The translations under genes were made by a program, and so were the position numbers. Below, one piece after another: positions 9,621 to 18,148 of a stretch of 64,000 nt of DNA; position 1 is the first letter of the stretch; the number at the start of each line of letters is the position of its first letter. The notes beneath the pieces are model-generated. The model was not told the DNA's origin, did not search any database, and saw only the letters and a program-made list of their open reading frames with translations. The DNA lies in assembly GCA_002502245.1 (NCBI GenBank), contig DAPW01000015.1, forward strand, positions 169,333 through 233,332, given 5' to 3'. This DNA is from Methanoregula sp. UBA154. Its GTDB lineage: Archaea > Halobacteriota > Methanomicrobia > Methanomicrobiales > Methanospirillaceae.

Positions 9621-10574
9621 TCACCGCTGCTTCTTCCCTTTCTTCTGCGGTTTTGCAGCCGCCGCCGCTGCCTCTTTCCTGCGGAGGTAGATCTCGTAGA
9701 GCCCCATGAGGATGATGACAGCAATGATCACTTCCCCGATATGGAGGGGCAGGAGGCCGATATACGGGACGGTGAAGAGCGCTTTACCCACTACCCACTC
9801 CTCTGCCACGGGTTCGATGGTCCCCACACCAGCGAACGAGAGGGATCCCTGGTCGCTGGCGGCGTTGTTGTCCCCCTTGGTGATGTACCCGCCATGGGCC
9901 ATAATGGTGCTGCTCTCCAGGACATAGCCGGCATTTTCCACGATCTCGTCCGCAGGCAGGACATAATTCTCTCCGGAAACGTTCCTCATTACGAGGTCTC
10001 GTTGGCCGGGCGTGTAGTTTGCGGCCGGGGTGCCGGTGCCGGTCGAGAGGATCTGAAAGCCGCCCGCGGTCTCGCCCACGACATGGAGCGGGAGGTAGCC
10101 GGTCGGTGTGACCTCACCGCGGTAGATATTGATATAGGTGGGGACCGGCCCGCCCGCGTCCGTCCACGTCATGGCCCGGTGGATGATCGGGTGCTGGGCC
10201 GAGAGGGGCAGGAGGCCGACGGAGGCCCACATGTCTGTGATCCCGTTCGGGCGGTAGATGATCACGTCCCCATAGTCGCCGAACTTCTGATAGCCGGACA
10301 CCTTCCCGTTGTCCCAGGTCTGGAGCTCCCCGAACCGGTCCTTCTCGACCACGACCACGAGGTCTCCGATGTTCATGTTGGGGATCATGCTCCCGGACTC
10401 GATCGTCACGACCGCGGGCCAGGTGCCGCAGATGAGCCAGAGGGCAAGGGCGATCGAGCCGACCACGGCGACAACCCAGAGGATGTCGCGGGCAAGGGAG
10501 ACTGCCCAGTGGTCGCTTGTACGGAACTGCGTGACAATGGATCCGCGGTCACGGGAAGGTGCGTTGTCTGCCAT
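9621..10574 (-). CDS. Archaeal signal peptidase I (S26B family)
   Basis: A 317-residue membrane protease that removes signal peptides from secreted proteins. An N-terminal membrane helix (about residues 30-50) is followed by IESGSMIPNM with catalytic Ser62, then HPIIHR with His132 replacing the bacterial Lys as in archaeal and ER enzymes, and TKGDNNAASDQ with the conserved Asp residues. Unlike the short Sec11 proteins of about 180 residues, it has a long insertion between the first two motifs (about 65 residues) and a second C-terminal membrane helix followed by a very basic tail (RRKEAAAAAAKPQKKGKKQR). The extra helix suggests both ends are cytoplasmic. The start codon ATG at 10574 opens the only long frame here. 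Confidence 0.85.
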   Translation of the reverse strand: MADNAPSRDRGSIVTQFRTSDHWAVSLARDILWVVAVVGSIALALWLICGTWPAVVTIESGSMIPNMNIGDLVVVVEKDRFGELQTWDNGKVSGYQKFGDYGDVIIYRPNGITDMWASVGLLPLSAQHPIIHRAMTWTDAGGPVPTYINIYRGEVTPTGYLPLHVVGETAGGFQILSTGTGTPAANYTPGQRDLVMRNVSGENYVLPADEIVENAGYVLESSTIMAHGGYITKGDNNAASDQGSLSFAGVGTIEPVAEEWVVGKALFTVPYIGLLPLHIGEVIIAVIILMGLYEIYLRRKEAAAAAAKPQKKGKKQR

Positions 10575-10635
10575 GGTCTGCTACTGGTATAGTGTTGAAT
10601 CCCTTGCACATTAACCATGCGGGGTTTTTACCGGA

Positions 10636-11265
10636 CTACTTCATGATCGTGAGGAACGGGCCGGAGAGGTAGTAGAGGCCAAAGAGCAGGAGGAATGCCC
10701 CGCAGGCTGCCATGATATGGCGGTACGCGGTGTCCGGAAGGATGGTTCTTCCCTTCGAGACCCCGGTGGAGATGAACGTGTACCAGCCCACATCCGCCGA
10801 CCAGTGGCCGAGCATGAAGACCGCGGCGAGGAGGAGCCCGCCCTCAAACGAGGAGATAAGGAGGGCGCTGCCGACCGAGAGCCACCAGATCCAGAAGTAG
10901 GGGTTTGCCGCGCTGGTCAGGAGGCCGGCCATGTACGGGCTCGCCGTTGCCTGATCCGGGGCCGCACTGAGGCTCGCGCTCCGGCTGCCGGCGATCGTCA
11001 GGATCCCGAAGATGATGAGCGCGATGCCGCCGATGACGGCGATGGCTGTCGTGTAGGGACTGGCAACGGATGCAAGGCCGAGGATGATCAAGAAGAATAT
11101 CGCGATCTCGATCGCGATGTGGCCGAGCGAGACCTTTATGCCGGTTGTCCAGTCCCCGGCAAGGGACGCGTTGATGGTGGCAACGAGCGTCGGGCCGGGG
11201 GCGAGCGCCCCGGTGAGTCCGATGAGAAAGCCCAGTATAAGCGTCGATGTAATTTCGTACAACAA
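10636..11265 (-). CDS. LysE/RhtB family exporter
   Basis: A 209-residue protein with about six membrane helices. The N terminus has the family signature GLTGALAPGPTL, and GHIAIEIAIFF and AANPYFWIWW follow at the expected places. Relatives export amino acids such as lysine, threonine or homoserine; in archaea the substrate is untested. No ATG is available near the N terminus. The frame begins with tandem TTG codons (11265 and 11262), and a TATA-like sequence at 11283-11292 lies about 25 nt upstream, which suggests a leaderless transcript beginning at or near the TTG. The exact first residue is uncertain by one codon. Confidence 0.82.
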   Translation of the reverse strand: MLYEITSTLILGFLIGLTGALAPGPTLVATINASLAGDWTTGIKVSLGHIAIEIAIFFLIILGLASVASPYTTAIAVIGGIALIIFGILTIAGSRSASLSAAPDQATASPYMAGLLTSAANPYFWIWWLSVGSALLISSFEGGLLLAAVFMLGHWSADVGWYTFISTGVSKGRTILPDTAYRHIMAACGAFLLLFGLYYLSGPFLTIMK

Positions 11266-11282
11266 TTCTTCTGCCCCGGTTG

Positions 11283-11292
11283 AATATACCGG
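11283..11292 (-). promoter_or_regulatory. TATA-like promoter of the LysE-type gene
   Basis: On the minus strand the bases read GGTATATTCA. The centre lies about 25 nt before the TTG start, so transcription should begin at or next to the start codon. Confidence 0.4.
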
Positions 11293-11435
11293 ATTTGTCG
11301 TGAACGGGCATGAAGGCTCCCGTTTTTCTGGGATGTTATGGTTTTTTTACAAAGGCACGCCCTGCAGGAGTATTTAAAACAAACAATTTGTTTTGGATCA
11401 GGATTTCAACAGAGCAGCAATTCTTAAAAAACCAT

Positions 11436-11445
11436 CCTTTTATGC
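11436..11445 (+). promoter_or_regulatory. TATA-like promoter of the DUF333 lipoprotein gene
   Basis: CCTTTTATGC is centred about 34 nt before the ATG at 11475, leaving a short leader that holds CCAGGT. A second TATA-like element, GTATTTAAAAC at 11370-11380, lies farther up and is followed by arms AAAACA and TGTTTT, which could be an operator. Confidence 0.35.
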
Positions 11446-11474
11446 AGTGCCGGACTAACCTGTCCAGGTAAATC

Positions 11475-11795
11475 ATGACATCAAAAAAAACTCTCCTTCT
11501 CTTTATGGGCGTCTGTCTTGTTGCCGCTCTTCTTCTTGCCGGTTGCACCCAGTCGATAATACCCGCACAGACACCTGCAGGCACTCAAATCAATGATACA
11601 AAAATTGACAGACTCAATCCCGCCGCGGTCTACTGCGGGCAGATTGGCGGGACACCCAATACAGTGAAGAACGTTGACGGCAGCGAATACGGTATGTGTG
11701 TGTTCCCGAATAATACCGAGTGCGAAGAAGGGGTCCTCTTCCGTGGCGAAGGATGCATGCTGAATGCGGCACCAGACGCCACCCCGGCAAAATAA
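11475..11795 (+). CDS. Small lipoprotein with DUF333 domain
   Basis: A 106-residue secreted lipoprotein. Residues 1-24 form a signal peptide ending in the lipobox LLAGC, so the mature protein is probably lipid-anchored at Cys24. The rest matches DUF333, a short Cys-rich module: NPAAVYCGQIGG, then YGMCVFPNNTECEE, then a final cysteine. In bacteria the module is annotated as a putative hemolysin, but no activity has been shown; I would not call it a toxin. AGGT lies just before the ATG. A run of T directly after the stop (AATAATTTTTC) may be its terminator. It appears to be a single-gene unit. Confidence 0.85.
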   Translation: MTSKKTLLLFMGVCLVAALLLAGCTQSIIPAQTPAGTQINDTKIDRLNPAAVYCGQIGGTPNTVKNVDGSEYGMCVFPNNTECEEGVLFRGEGCMLNAAPDATPAK

Positions 11796-12019
11796 TTTTT
11801 CTGTTCTGGAGAAACGGGCATGAATCAATGTAAAAATGACAGTTTCAGATAATATGCAGGATATAGTGAGAACGAGCCAGCCCGGGACCAGAGCAGCAAT
11901 CCCTTCGGCGATCATCGAAAGAACCCGGATGTCATTGATGCTTCATCACCCTGGTGAGAATTTGGGAAAAAAATAATCCAAAAGATTTACCCCTTTTTAC
12001 CGGCAAAAGAGTGAGTATA

Positions 12020-13837
12020 ATGGGTGACACGGCCGGGGCATCATTTTCTAAAATCATCAAATCGCTCGGCCTTGTCTTTGGTGATATCGGTACCAGCCCG
12101 ATCTATACGGTCGGCGCGATCCTGCTTTTCATCGTGCCGACCACGTTCAATATGTTCGGGCTTCTCTCCCTGATCACGTGGACGCTGTTTACCATTATCA
12201 CCATCCAGTACATCTGGCTTGCCATGTCACTCTCCGACAAAGGTGAAGGGGGGACGATTGTTCTCAAAAGAATCCTTGATTCCCTGCTGAAGCCCGGTTT
12301 CGCTGCATTCACGGTCTCTGTCCTCACGATCATCGGAATCGCGCTCTTTATCGGAGACGGCGTCATCACCCCGGCCATCAGTATCCTCTCGGCAGTTGAA
12401 GGTATCCTGCTGGTCCCCGGATTTGAAGAGACCAGCCCTCTGGTCCTTTTACTCATCGCGGCTGTCATTGCCATCAGCCTGTTCCTCTTCCAGCGGCGGG
12501 GGACCGACCGCATAGCGTGGGTATTCGGGCCGGTGATGGCGATCTGGTTTACTGCCCTCGCAGTATCCGGTGCGATCATGATCACCGGTGCCCCGCAGGT
12601 ACTCTTTGCATTAAGCCCGACCTATGCCCTCGATTTCATCCTCGAAAACGGCTGGGCCTCGCTCCTTGTCATGTCTGCCATCATACTCTGCGTTACCGGG
12701 GGAGAGGCGCTCTATGCGGACATGGGCCATCTTGGCAGGGAGCCGATTGTCCGGGGCTGGGTCGTGGTCTTCCCGGCGCTCGTGCTCAGCTATCTCGGTC
12801 AGGGCGCGTATGTGATAATGACCGACAACACCCACAATGTCCTCTTTTCGATGATCCATCACATCAGCCCGATCATCTATGTCCCCTTCCTCCTTCTGAG
12901 TCTCTGTGCGACTGTCATCGCATCGCAGGCAATGATCTCCGGCATGTTCTCTATTATGTATCAGGGAATGACCACCCGCATCCTCCCGAAGATGAAGGTT
13001 GAATATACCTCGCCTGATCTCCAGTCCCAGATCTACATCCGGGCCGTCAACTGGATGCTGCTTGTGGCAGTGCTCGTCGTCATGTACGAGTTCCGCACAT
13101 CGGAGAACCTCGCATCAGCCTATGGTCTCGCCGTTTCGGGTTCCATGATGATCTCCGCCATCATGATGACGCTCATATTCCTGTACCAGCACAAACCGGT
13201 CCAGATGATCCTGTCCGCATTACTCATCATCCTTGACGGATTGTTCTTCATATCAACGCTGTTCAAGATCCCGCACGGGGCGTTCTGGTCGTTCATTATC
13301 GCCGCCATCCCTCTCATCATCATTGTCACGTACATACTGGGGCAGAAGAAACTCCATGCCATGCTCAGGCCGGTTCTGATGGGGGAGTTTCTTCCCCGGT
13401 ACCGGGAGAGTTACGAAAACTTCCCGAAAATACGGGGGACGGCACTGTTTTTTATGGAGGACGTAAAGACACTCTCTCCGTATATCTCCCAGGTGATTTT
13501 TAAAAACGAGATCCTGTACGAGAACAATATCCTCGTATCGATCGATATCACGGACAAACCGTTTGGCATCAGTACCGCATTCGATTCCTCTATTGCACCG
13601 GGCCTCCACATCTTTACGGTCACCGCCGGGTATATGGAAGTTTTTAACGTGGTTGGACTCTTAAAGGAGCGGTCAATAGATGAGAAGACCATCTTTTATG
13701 GCATTGAAAATATCGTGAGCGATGATCCCCTCTGGATCCTCTATGGGATTATCAAGAAAGTCTCACCGCCGTTTGTCCAGTTCTATACCCTGCCCCCGGA
13801 AAAGATCCACGGGGTTGTTACAAGGGTTATGATGTGA
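12020..13837 (+). CDS. kup: Kup family potassium uptake protein
   Basis: A 605-residue potassium/proton symporter of the KUP/HAK/KT family. The family signature GLVFGDIGTSPIYT begins about residue 17, and GDGVITPAISILSAVEG, also diagnostic, is near residue 117. About 12 membrane helices occupy the first 430 residues, followed by the cytoplasmic C-terminal domain. The ATG at 12020 is chosen because GTGAG precedes it and the sequence then aligns with the family N terminus; the frame is open back to 11954 without similarity. No other potassium genes are nearby. It sits alone, with 149 nt before polB on the same strand. Confidence 0.9.
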   Translation: MGDTAGASFSKIIKSLGLVFGDIGTSPIYTVGAILLFIVPTTFNMFGLLSLITWTLFTIITIQYIWLAMSLSDKGEGGTIVLKRILDSLLKPGFAAFTVSVLTIIGIALFIGDGVITPAISILSAVEGILLVPGFEETSPLVLLLIAAVIAISLFLFQRRGTDRIAWVFGPVMAIWFTALAVSGAIMITGAPQVLFALSPTYALDFILENGWASLLVMSAIILCVTGGEALYADMGHLGREPIVRGWVVVFPALVLSYLGQGAYVIMTDNTHNVLFSMIHHISPIIYVPFLLLSLCATVIASQAMISGMFSIMYQGMTTRILPKMKVEYTSPDLQSQIYIRAVNWMLLVAVLVVMYEFRTSENLASAYGLAVSGSMMISAIMMTLIFLYQHKPVQMILSALLIILDGLFFISTLFKIPHGAFWSFIIAAIPLIIIVTYILGQKKLHAMLRPVLMGEFLPRYRESYENFPKIRGTALFFMEDVKTLSPYISQVIFKNEILYENNILVSIDITDKPFGISTAFDSSIAPGLHIFTVTAGYMEVFNVVGLLKERSIDEKTIFYGIENIVSDDPLWILYGIIKKVSPPFVQFYTLPPEKIHGVVTRVMM

Positions 13838-13986
13838 CAAAGAGTGAACGCTGGTTTTGATTCGGTCATGTGTATCAACCCCCCCAAAAAAAAATTCCAT
13901 CCTTTTGAATCCAATACAATATCCGCAAACGCATCATAAGTGCCCGGACAACAACCCATATTTTCTCATACCGCCGATATTCCGGT

Positions 13987-15384
13987 ATGCTCAGTGCGCA
14001 GGAGATCACGCACCGGTTCCTCGATATGAAGCTCCAGGTGCACCCGGAAGTGGTGCGCCATATCCTGGAGCAGGACGAGCCGGAGCTGATCGAGCGCATC
14101 CTTGAAAACGTCCCGAAGGAGACGATCGTGGTCTCCGCACGGCACATCCCGGGGGTCAAGCCGGTCCGGGACGGGATGCGGTTTGCCGTCGACCCCGAGG
14201 TTGAGGTGGTCTCCGGCTCGGCCGGCACCTCGGGGGCGGTGAACGGGACGGGCGATTACCTCCACTATTTCCGGGACCGGTACAGCCGGCTCGGGGGCAT
14301 GATCCGGAGCAGGTGCGGGGCAATGCCCATCGAAGCGCTGACCAAGAACACCCGCTACCGGCAGGAGGAGTGCACGGTCATCGGGATGGTTGTGGAGGTG
14401 AAGACCACGACAAACGGCCACCGCATCGCCGAGATCGAGGATACCACCGGTACGATTCCGGTACTCTTCCGGAAGGACCGGCCGGTCTTTGCCGATGCCG
14501 AACGGATCATCCACGACGAGGTGATCGGCGTGAAGGGCAAGCTCTCGAACGACGGCAAGCTCTTCTTTGCCGAGCTGCTCTACCGCCCGGACATCCGGAT
14601 CGACAATGCCCCGTTCAAAAGCGAGACCCCGGGGAAGGCGGTCTTCATATCAGACACCCATGTGGGCAGCGACACCTTCCTTGAAGGCAGCTGGAAAAAA
14701 TTCGCTGACTGGCTCTCGGACTCGGACTACGCCTACCTGCTGATCGCCGGCGACCTCGTGGACGGCATCGGCATCTACCCGGGACAGGACGCCGAACTGA
14801 AGATCAAAAACATCTACGAGCAGTACGATGCATTCGGCGCCATGATGCAGGACCTGCCCTCCCGGATGAAGATCATCATCTCGCCCGGCAACCACGATGT
14901 GGTCCGCGGGGCGGAGCCCCAGCCGGTGCTGCCGGAACAGTTCACCAAAAAGTTCCCGTCCAACTGCATACTCGTGGAGAACCCCGCGCTCGTGCGCCTG
15001 CAGGGCGTGCGGGTGCTGATGTACCACGGCCGGTCCATCGATGACATGATCGGTCTCATCCCCGGCGCCTCGTACGAGAAGAGCGGGCTGATGATGGAGG
15101 AGATGCTCGTCCGCCGCCACCTGGCCCCCGCGTACGGCCGCCGTACCCCGATTGCTGCCGGAAAGACCGACCGGCTGATCATCGACCCGCTCCCCGAGAT
15201 CCTGCACACCGGCCACGTCCACATCAAGGGCATCACGAACTACCGCGGGGTGCTCGGGATCAATGCCGGCACGTGGCAGTCCCAGACCAAGTTCCAGAAG
15301 CAGATGAACGTGAACCCGACGCCGGCGCTGGCGGTTGCCGTTGATCTGCAGACGCTGGTACCGGAGACGTTCTCGTTTGCGTGA
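13987..15384 (+). CDS. polB: DNA polymerase II (PolD) small subunit DP1
   Basis: The 465-residue small subunit of the euryarchaeal replicative polymerase PolD, carrying the 3'-5' proofreading exonuclease. An N-terminal helical region (to about 70) is followed by a linker, an OB-fold (about 130-200, including the VIGMVVEVKTTTNGHRIAEI stretch) and a calcineurin-like phosphoesterase domain. Its metal-binding motifs are intact: FISDTHVGS (about 219-227), GDLVDGIG (about 256), PGNHD (about 300), YHGRS and HTGHVHIKG. Proteins are often 450-750 long; this one has a short linker. The start ATG at 13987 is in the context CCGGTATGCT, the same as polC at 59886. The partner subunit gene is 44 kb downstream, and a copy of repeat A begins 30 nt after the stop. 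Confidence 0.93.
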   Translation: MLSAQEITHRFLDMKLQVHPEVVRHILEQDEPELIERILENVPKETIVVSARHIPGVKPVRDGMRFAVDPEVEVVSGSAGTSGAVNGTGDYLHYFRDRYSRLGGMIRSRCGAMPIEALTKNTRYRQEECTVIGMVVEVKTTTNGHRIAEIEDTTGTIPVLFRKDRPVFADAERIIHDEVIGVKGKLSNDGKLFFAELLYRPDIRIDNAPFKSETPGKAVFISDTHVGSDTFLEGSWKKFADWLSDSDYAYLLIAGDLVDGIGIYPGQDAELKIKNIYEQYDAFGAMMQDLPSRMKIIISPGNHDVVRGAEPQPVLPEQFTKKFPSNCILVENPALVRLQGVRVLMYHGRSIDDMIGLIPGASYEKSGLMMEEMLVRRHLAPAYGRRTPIAAGKTDRLIIDPLPEILHTGHVHIKGITNYRGVLGINAGTWQSQTKFQKQMNVNPTPALAVAVDLQTLVPETFSFA

Positions 15385-15413
15385 AAAAAGGGGATTATCG
15401 GAATAATAAATGA

Positions 15414-15713
15414 GGGTAAAGTATCAACTTAGCCCCTAACTTCTAGCTCTAACAGGAGGACCCCCTTGCGCCAGCCCATCCCTCCTTTGGGGCTCATGGC
15501 GCATGCGATTCTTTGTATTACCCAAAATCACGGTTCAGGTCTACAGCACTATCGCAACCGGGGCGCCATAGTGTCGGGGCAAAGCCCCGGAGCGTCGGGG
15601 TTTTTCGATCATCGGCAGTGCACGTTTTCGCCCTCCATTTTCGGTAGGCAATTTTTCTCGTTTTTCCCTCGTACATCCTTCCTGAATTTAAGGGTTAAAA
15701 AAAACACGTTACC
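15414..15713 (+). repeat. Dispersed repeat A, copy 1
   Basis: About 300 bases that match 59481-59788 along their whole length in the same orientation, with few gaps. The best conserved part is 15513-15562 (from GTATTACCCAAAATCACGG to ATCGCAACCGGGG). It contains two hairpins: TTGCGCC..GGCGCA flanking GGGGCT, and CGGGGC-AAA-GCCCCG. The ends are GGGTAA and TTACCC, a 6-bp inverted match. No convincing protein is encoded. It fills most of the gap between polB and the next gene and could be a MITE-like element or a structured RNA. Confidence 0.8.
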
Positions 15714-15753
15714 CATAAATTATTTCCTTTGAGGATACGCGGGAATCCCTTTA

Positions 15754-16092
15754 TTATCGATACGTATCCATGCAGATTCGCTGACATTGGACAAGGTGTT
15801 CCCCGCCGGCTGCAGTACAATTTTGTAAGCAATATTGACGCTGACTAACCCCATCTGCAGTCCCATTCGGATTGAATCCGGAGTTTGAGAGGGTATACCG
15901 GTTTTCTATCAGGGGTGTGTAATTATAGAACACGGGTTGCGAGGAAGAAATAGACGAGTTGGGTATGGGTGTACCTGTTGGCAATACCGTTGTTGTTTGG
16001 GCGGGAGTGGCGCCGGTATTCTGAACACCATTCACACATCCTGTTGTTATGAGCGTTGTTACCAGTAAAAGAGTAAAAAGGAGATATTTCAT
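15754..16092 (-). CDS. Small secreted lipoprotein, unknown family
   Basis: A 112-residue protein with a signal peptide and lipobox (LITTGC, Cys19), followed by a Thr/Pro/Ser-rich linker of the kind common in Methanomicrobiales lipoproteins. The C-terminal part is Cys-rich (YCLQNCTAAGGEHLVQCQRIC), with four cysteines in a regular CxxxC..CxxxC pattern that could form two disulfides or bind metal. I recognise no family. Base composition is A+T-richer than the neighbours. It faces repeat A at its 3' end. The start ATG at 16092 has no strong ribosome binding site. Confidence 0.6.
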   Translation of the reverse strand: MKYLLFTLLLVTTLITTGCVNGVQNTGATPAQTTTVLPTGTPIPNSSISSSQPVFYNYTPLIENRYTLSNSGFNPNGTADGVSQRQYCLQNCTAAGGEHLVQCQRICMDTYR

Positions 16093-16430
16093 GTCCGCAT
16101 CTTTTATTTTATTGACGATAAATTTTCCTTATTTTTTCCGTGTCGGGGTACCGCCCATCCAGCATTGACTGCAGCAGAAAAGCCGTTGTGAACAGAGTCT
16201 CCCGCATCTTTGTGATCAGCTTGTCTGAAAGGTCATATACTACAAATCGTATATATAACTTAGAATAATACTGCAGGAAATACCCGGCCCACCCGGTCAA
16301 CCGGCGCTACGGGCAGCACCCCCGGCACCCCCAATGGCCCGGCGGGAACAAGGAAGCGTGGATATGAAAGCACAAAACAGATAGCAGCAGCACTGCCGGA
16401 GCCAGGATTCGTGCATAAGGGAGCCCGGCC
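16093..16430. other. Intergenic region with a strong minus-strand TATA box
   Basis: A+T-rich DNA at 16220-16275 holds TTATATATACG on the minus strand (16248-16258), a very good archaeal TATA box, so a minus transcript should start near 16228. It could serve the lipoprotein gene at 15754-16092 through a long leader, or a 32-residue frame starting at ATG 16207 and ending at 16109 (MRETLFTTAFLLQSM...). That peptide is possible but has no ribosome binding site. Confidence 0.4.
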
Positions 16431-16991
16431 ATGACCCGCGGGCGCAGGCTTTCAGAGGCGATCCGGCTCGCGACCCTGATCGCGGAGAAGCGGGACGAGG
16501 TCCGGCACATCCGGCACGGGCCCGGCCTGATCTGCAACTTCGTGATCTATTGCGCCGGCTCATTGGCACACGTACGGATCAAACGCATGCGGCATCTCCG
16601 CTGCACGCTGGCATGGCTGGAGCGGGAAGCGGCAGAGGAGCTCGCGGCTCTCCACATTATTGCGTCATCGCCCGCGATCGCCCGCGAACTCTGGATCTGT
16701 TCGCGCCGGGGGAATTTCCGCATCTTCCGGGTCTGCGATAATGGGGTTGTGGAGCTTGACCGCGACGGGCAGCCACTCCCGGTTCAGCTCTCGTTCATAA
16801 GGAGGAGGACGAGGACTGCAGCGGGAAAAACGGGCACTGTGCCGGAAAAGGCAGAACCGGCATCAGCACCTGCCGTCCTCGTGGTAACGCCTCTGTTGTC
16901 GAGTGTAATGGAACCTGCCCCTGCAACAAGTCTCTCCGTCGGAGAACAACCCCCCTCGGAACCTGGGGGCGGGAAGACCCATGATCTCTGA
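16431..16991 (+). CDS. Conserved-looking hypothetical protein
   Basis: A 186-residue protein with no domain I can name. The first 125 residues are compact and basic: a helical N terminus (RRLSEAIRLATLIAEKRDEV), a central HVRIKRMRHLRCTLAWLEREAAEEL helix pair and a beta-like end (NFRIFRVCDNGVVELDRDG). The last 60 residues are low-complexity, rich in Ala, Pro and Ser. There is no signal peptide or membrane helix, so it is probably cytoplasmic; the basic, Trp/Arg-rich core suggests nucleic-acid binding, but that is only inference. The start ATG at 16431 follows GGGAGCCCGGCC. It stands alone between two intergenic regions. Confidence 0.6.
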   Translation: MTRGRRLSEAIRLATLIAEKRDEVRHIRHGPGLICNFVIYCAGSLAHVRIKRMRHLRCTLAWLEREAAEELAALHIIASSPAIARELWICSRRGNFRIFRVCDNGVVELDRDGQPLPVQLSFIRRRTRTAAGKTGTVPEKAEPASAPAVLVVTPLLSSVMEPAPATSLSVGEQPPSEPGGGKTHDL

Positions 16992-17323
16992 AATCAGGTT
17001 CTTTTCGGCAAACAGAGTTCATTTTGAACTCTTTCTGTCGGCAGAAAAAATTTCGGAGCCCCGAAAATGTGCTGAATTCACCGGAATCGGTTGCGAAATG
17101 GCTTTTTCTCGGCAGGAAAATGCCCCGATTTCATTTTTTCCGCCGTAGTGCAAAAAGTGCCCATTCAGGCCCTATTGGGCGGCGGAGCCGGAGTCCCAAG
17201 GGGATAATCTACGTGCCCCCGGCGGGTGGATCATGGTCCGGGGTATCCATCGAAACTGACGGATCACCGGCCGGATGTGAAATGTCTAATGCATCGGGGG
17301 CCAAATGACGGCCCGAAAAAAAT
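16992..17323. other. Intergenic region, no gene supported
   Basis: A 94-codon plus-strand frame (17024-17308) exists but has no ribosome binding site and an implausible composition. The minus strand has seven T at 17310-17316, just beyond the stop of the zinc-ribbon gene, a likely terminator for it. The rest holds GC-rich short inverted repeats (for example CCCTATTGGG near 17170). Confidence 0.4.
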
Positions 17324-18031
17324 TCACTTCGCCTCGAAGCACTCCCGGCATGTCAGCGTCTTCTTCAACAGGCCCATGCTCCGGATACAGGTGCTGCAGC
17401 CATGCACCCCGCAGTGCTCGCATTCCCGCAGCTGGTCGACCGGCACGATCTTCCGGCACTTGGGACATTCTGCATACTGGGTCGGCACCTCATCGCCCGG
17501 CACGGCAGCCCACTCCGCTTCTCCGGCCGATTCCGTTTCGTAATCGGGGGCGGTCTCCCCACCGTAGCCCCGGACATCCGGCACCCGGGACAGCATCACG
17601 AAGAGCTCGCAGAACATCCTCCAGAGCACGCTTCCGAAAACCAGGAACCCGATCCAGAACAGGGGCGAGCCGGCAGGATCCCCGGCAATGGCCGTGGTGT
17701 TGGTGACCGACAGGTTGGCACCGGCAGCTGCCGGTTCTGCAAACATACCGGCAATCCCCATGATCGATACGAGGATGATCACGACCGCCCCGAGGATGTA
17801 GATCACGCTGAGGTACTCCCCGGTGATGAGCAGGTCAAAGGAGAGAAAACCGGCTGGGCTGGTTATTTTCAGTTCGGGTCTTTTTACCGCACGCGGTGCC
17901 GGGTGGCCGACCGGTGCCGTTGCCACCACCACGTTCCGGGGCGTCTGGGGAAACGGGCAGCCGCACTTGTTACAGTACAGTGCCTGGTTATCGGACTCCT
18001 GATAACCGCAGCTGGGACAGTGTATTGCCAT
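17324..18031 (-). CDS. Membrane protein with N- and C-terminal zinc-binding modules
   Basis: A 235-residue protein. The N terminus is a classic zinc ribbon (Cys5, Cys8, Cys20, Cys23), then a Pro-rich linker and two membrane helices in the middle (about residues 80-100 and 130-150). A second, larger Cys/His cluster fills the last 50 residues: CPKC..CEHCGVHGCSTC..CREC, eight cysteines and one histidine, resembling a RING or treble-clef arrangement. The function is unknown; double zinc modules around a membrane anchor suggest a scaffold or regulator at the membrane. ATG 18031 is chosen because the ribbon starts there; the frame runs further up without similarity. A T-run lies just past the stop. 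Confidence 0.75.
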   Translation of the reverse strand: MAIHCPSCGYQESDNQALYCNKCGCPFPQTPRNVVVATAPVGHPAPRAVKRPELKITSPAGFLSFDLLITGEYLSVIYILGAVVIILVSIMGIAGMFAEPAAAGANLSVTNTTAIAGDPAGSPLFWIGFLVFGSVLWRMFCELFVMLSRVPDVRGYGGETAPDYETESAGEAEWAAVPGDEVPTQYAECPKCRKIVPVDQLRECEHCGVHGCSTCIRSMGLLKKTLTCRECFEAK

Positions 18032-18125
18032 AACTTTTCGCAAGAAGATATTGGCACTGTGATGAATCATCAAGCTGTTGATCCGGCCTGCATACTTCGG
18101 AAGAATACCGGCTGCTGATGAAGGG

Positions 18126-18132
18126 AAAAAAA
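18126..18132 (-). terminator. T-run terminator after metE
   Basis: Seven T on the minus strand, 17 nt beyond the metE stop codon, fits archaeal oligo-T termination. Confidence 0.45.
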
Positions 18133-18148
18133 GGTTATGCAGACCCGG

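Noticed and set aside
16109..16207. 32-residue minus-strand peptide under a strong TATA box
   Set aside because: Too short to support without expression data; the TATA box may serve the lipoprotein gene instead.
17024..17308. 94-codon plus-strand frame
   Set aside because: No ribosome binding site, odd composition, no similarity; treated as intergenic.
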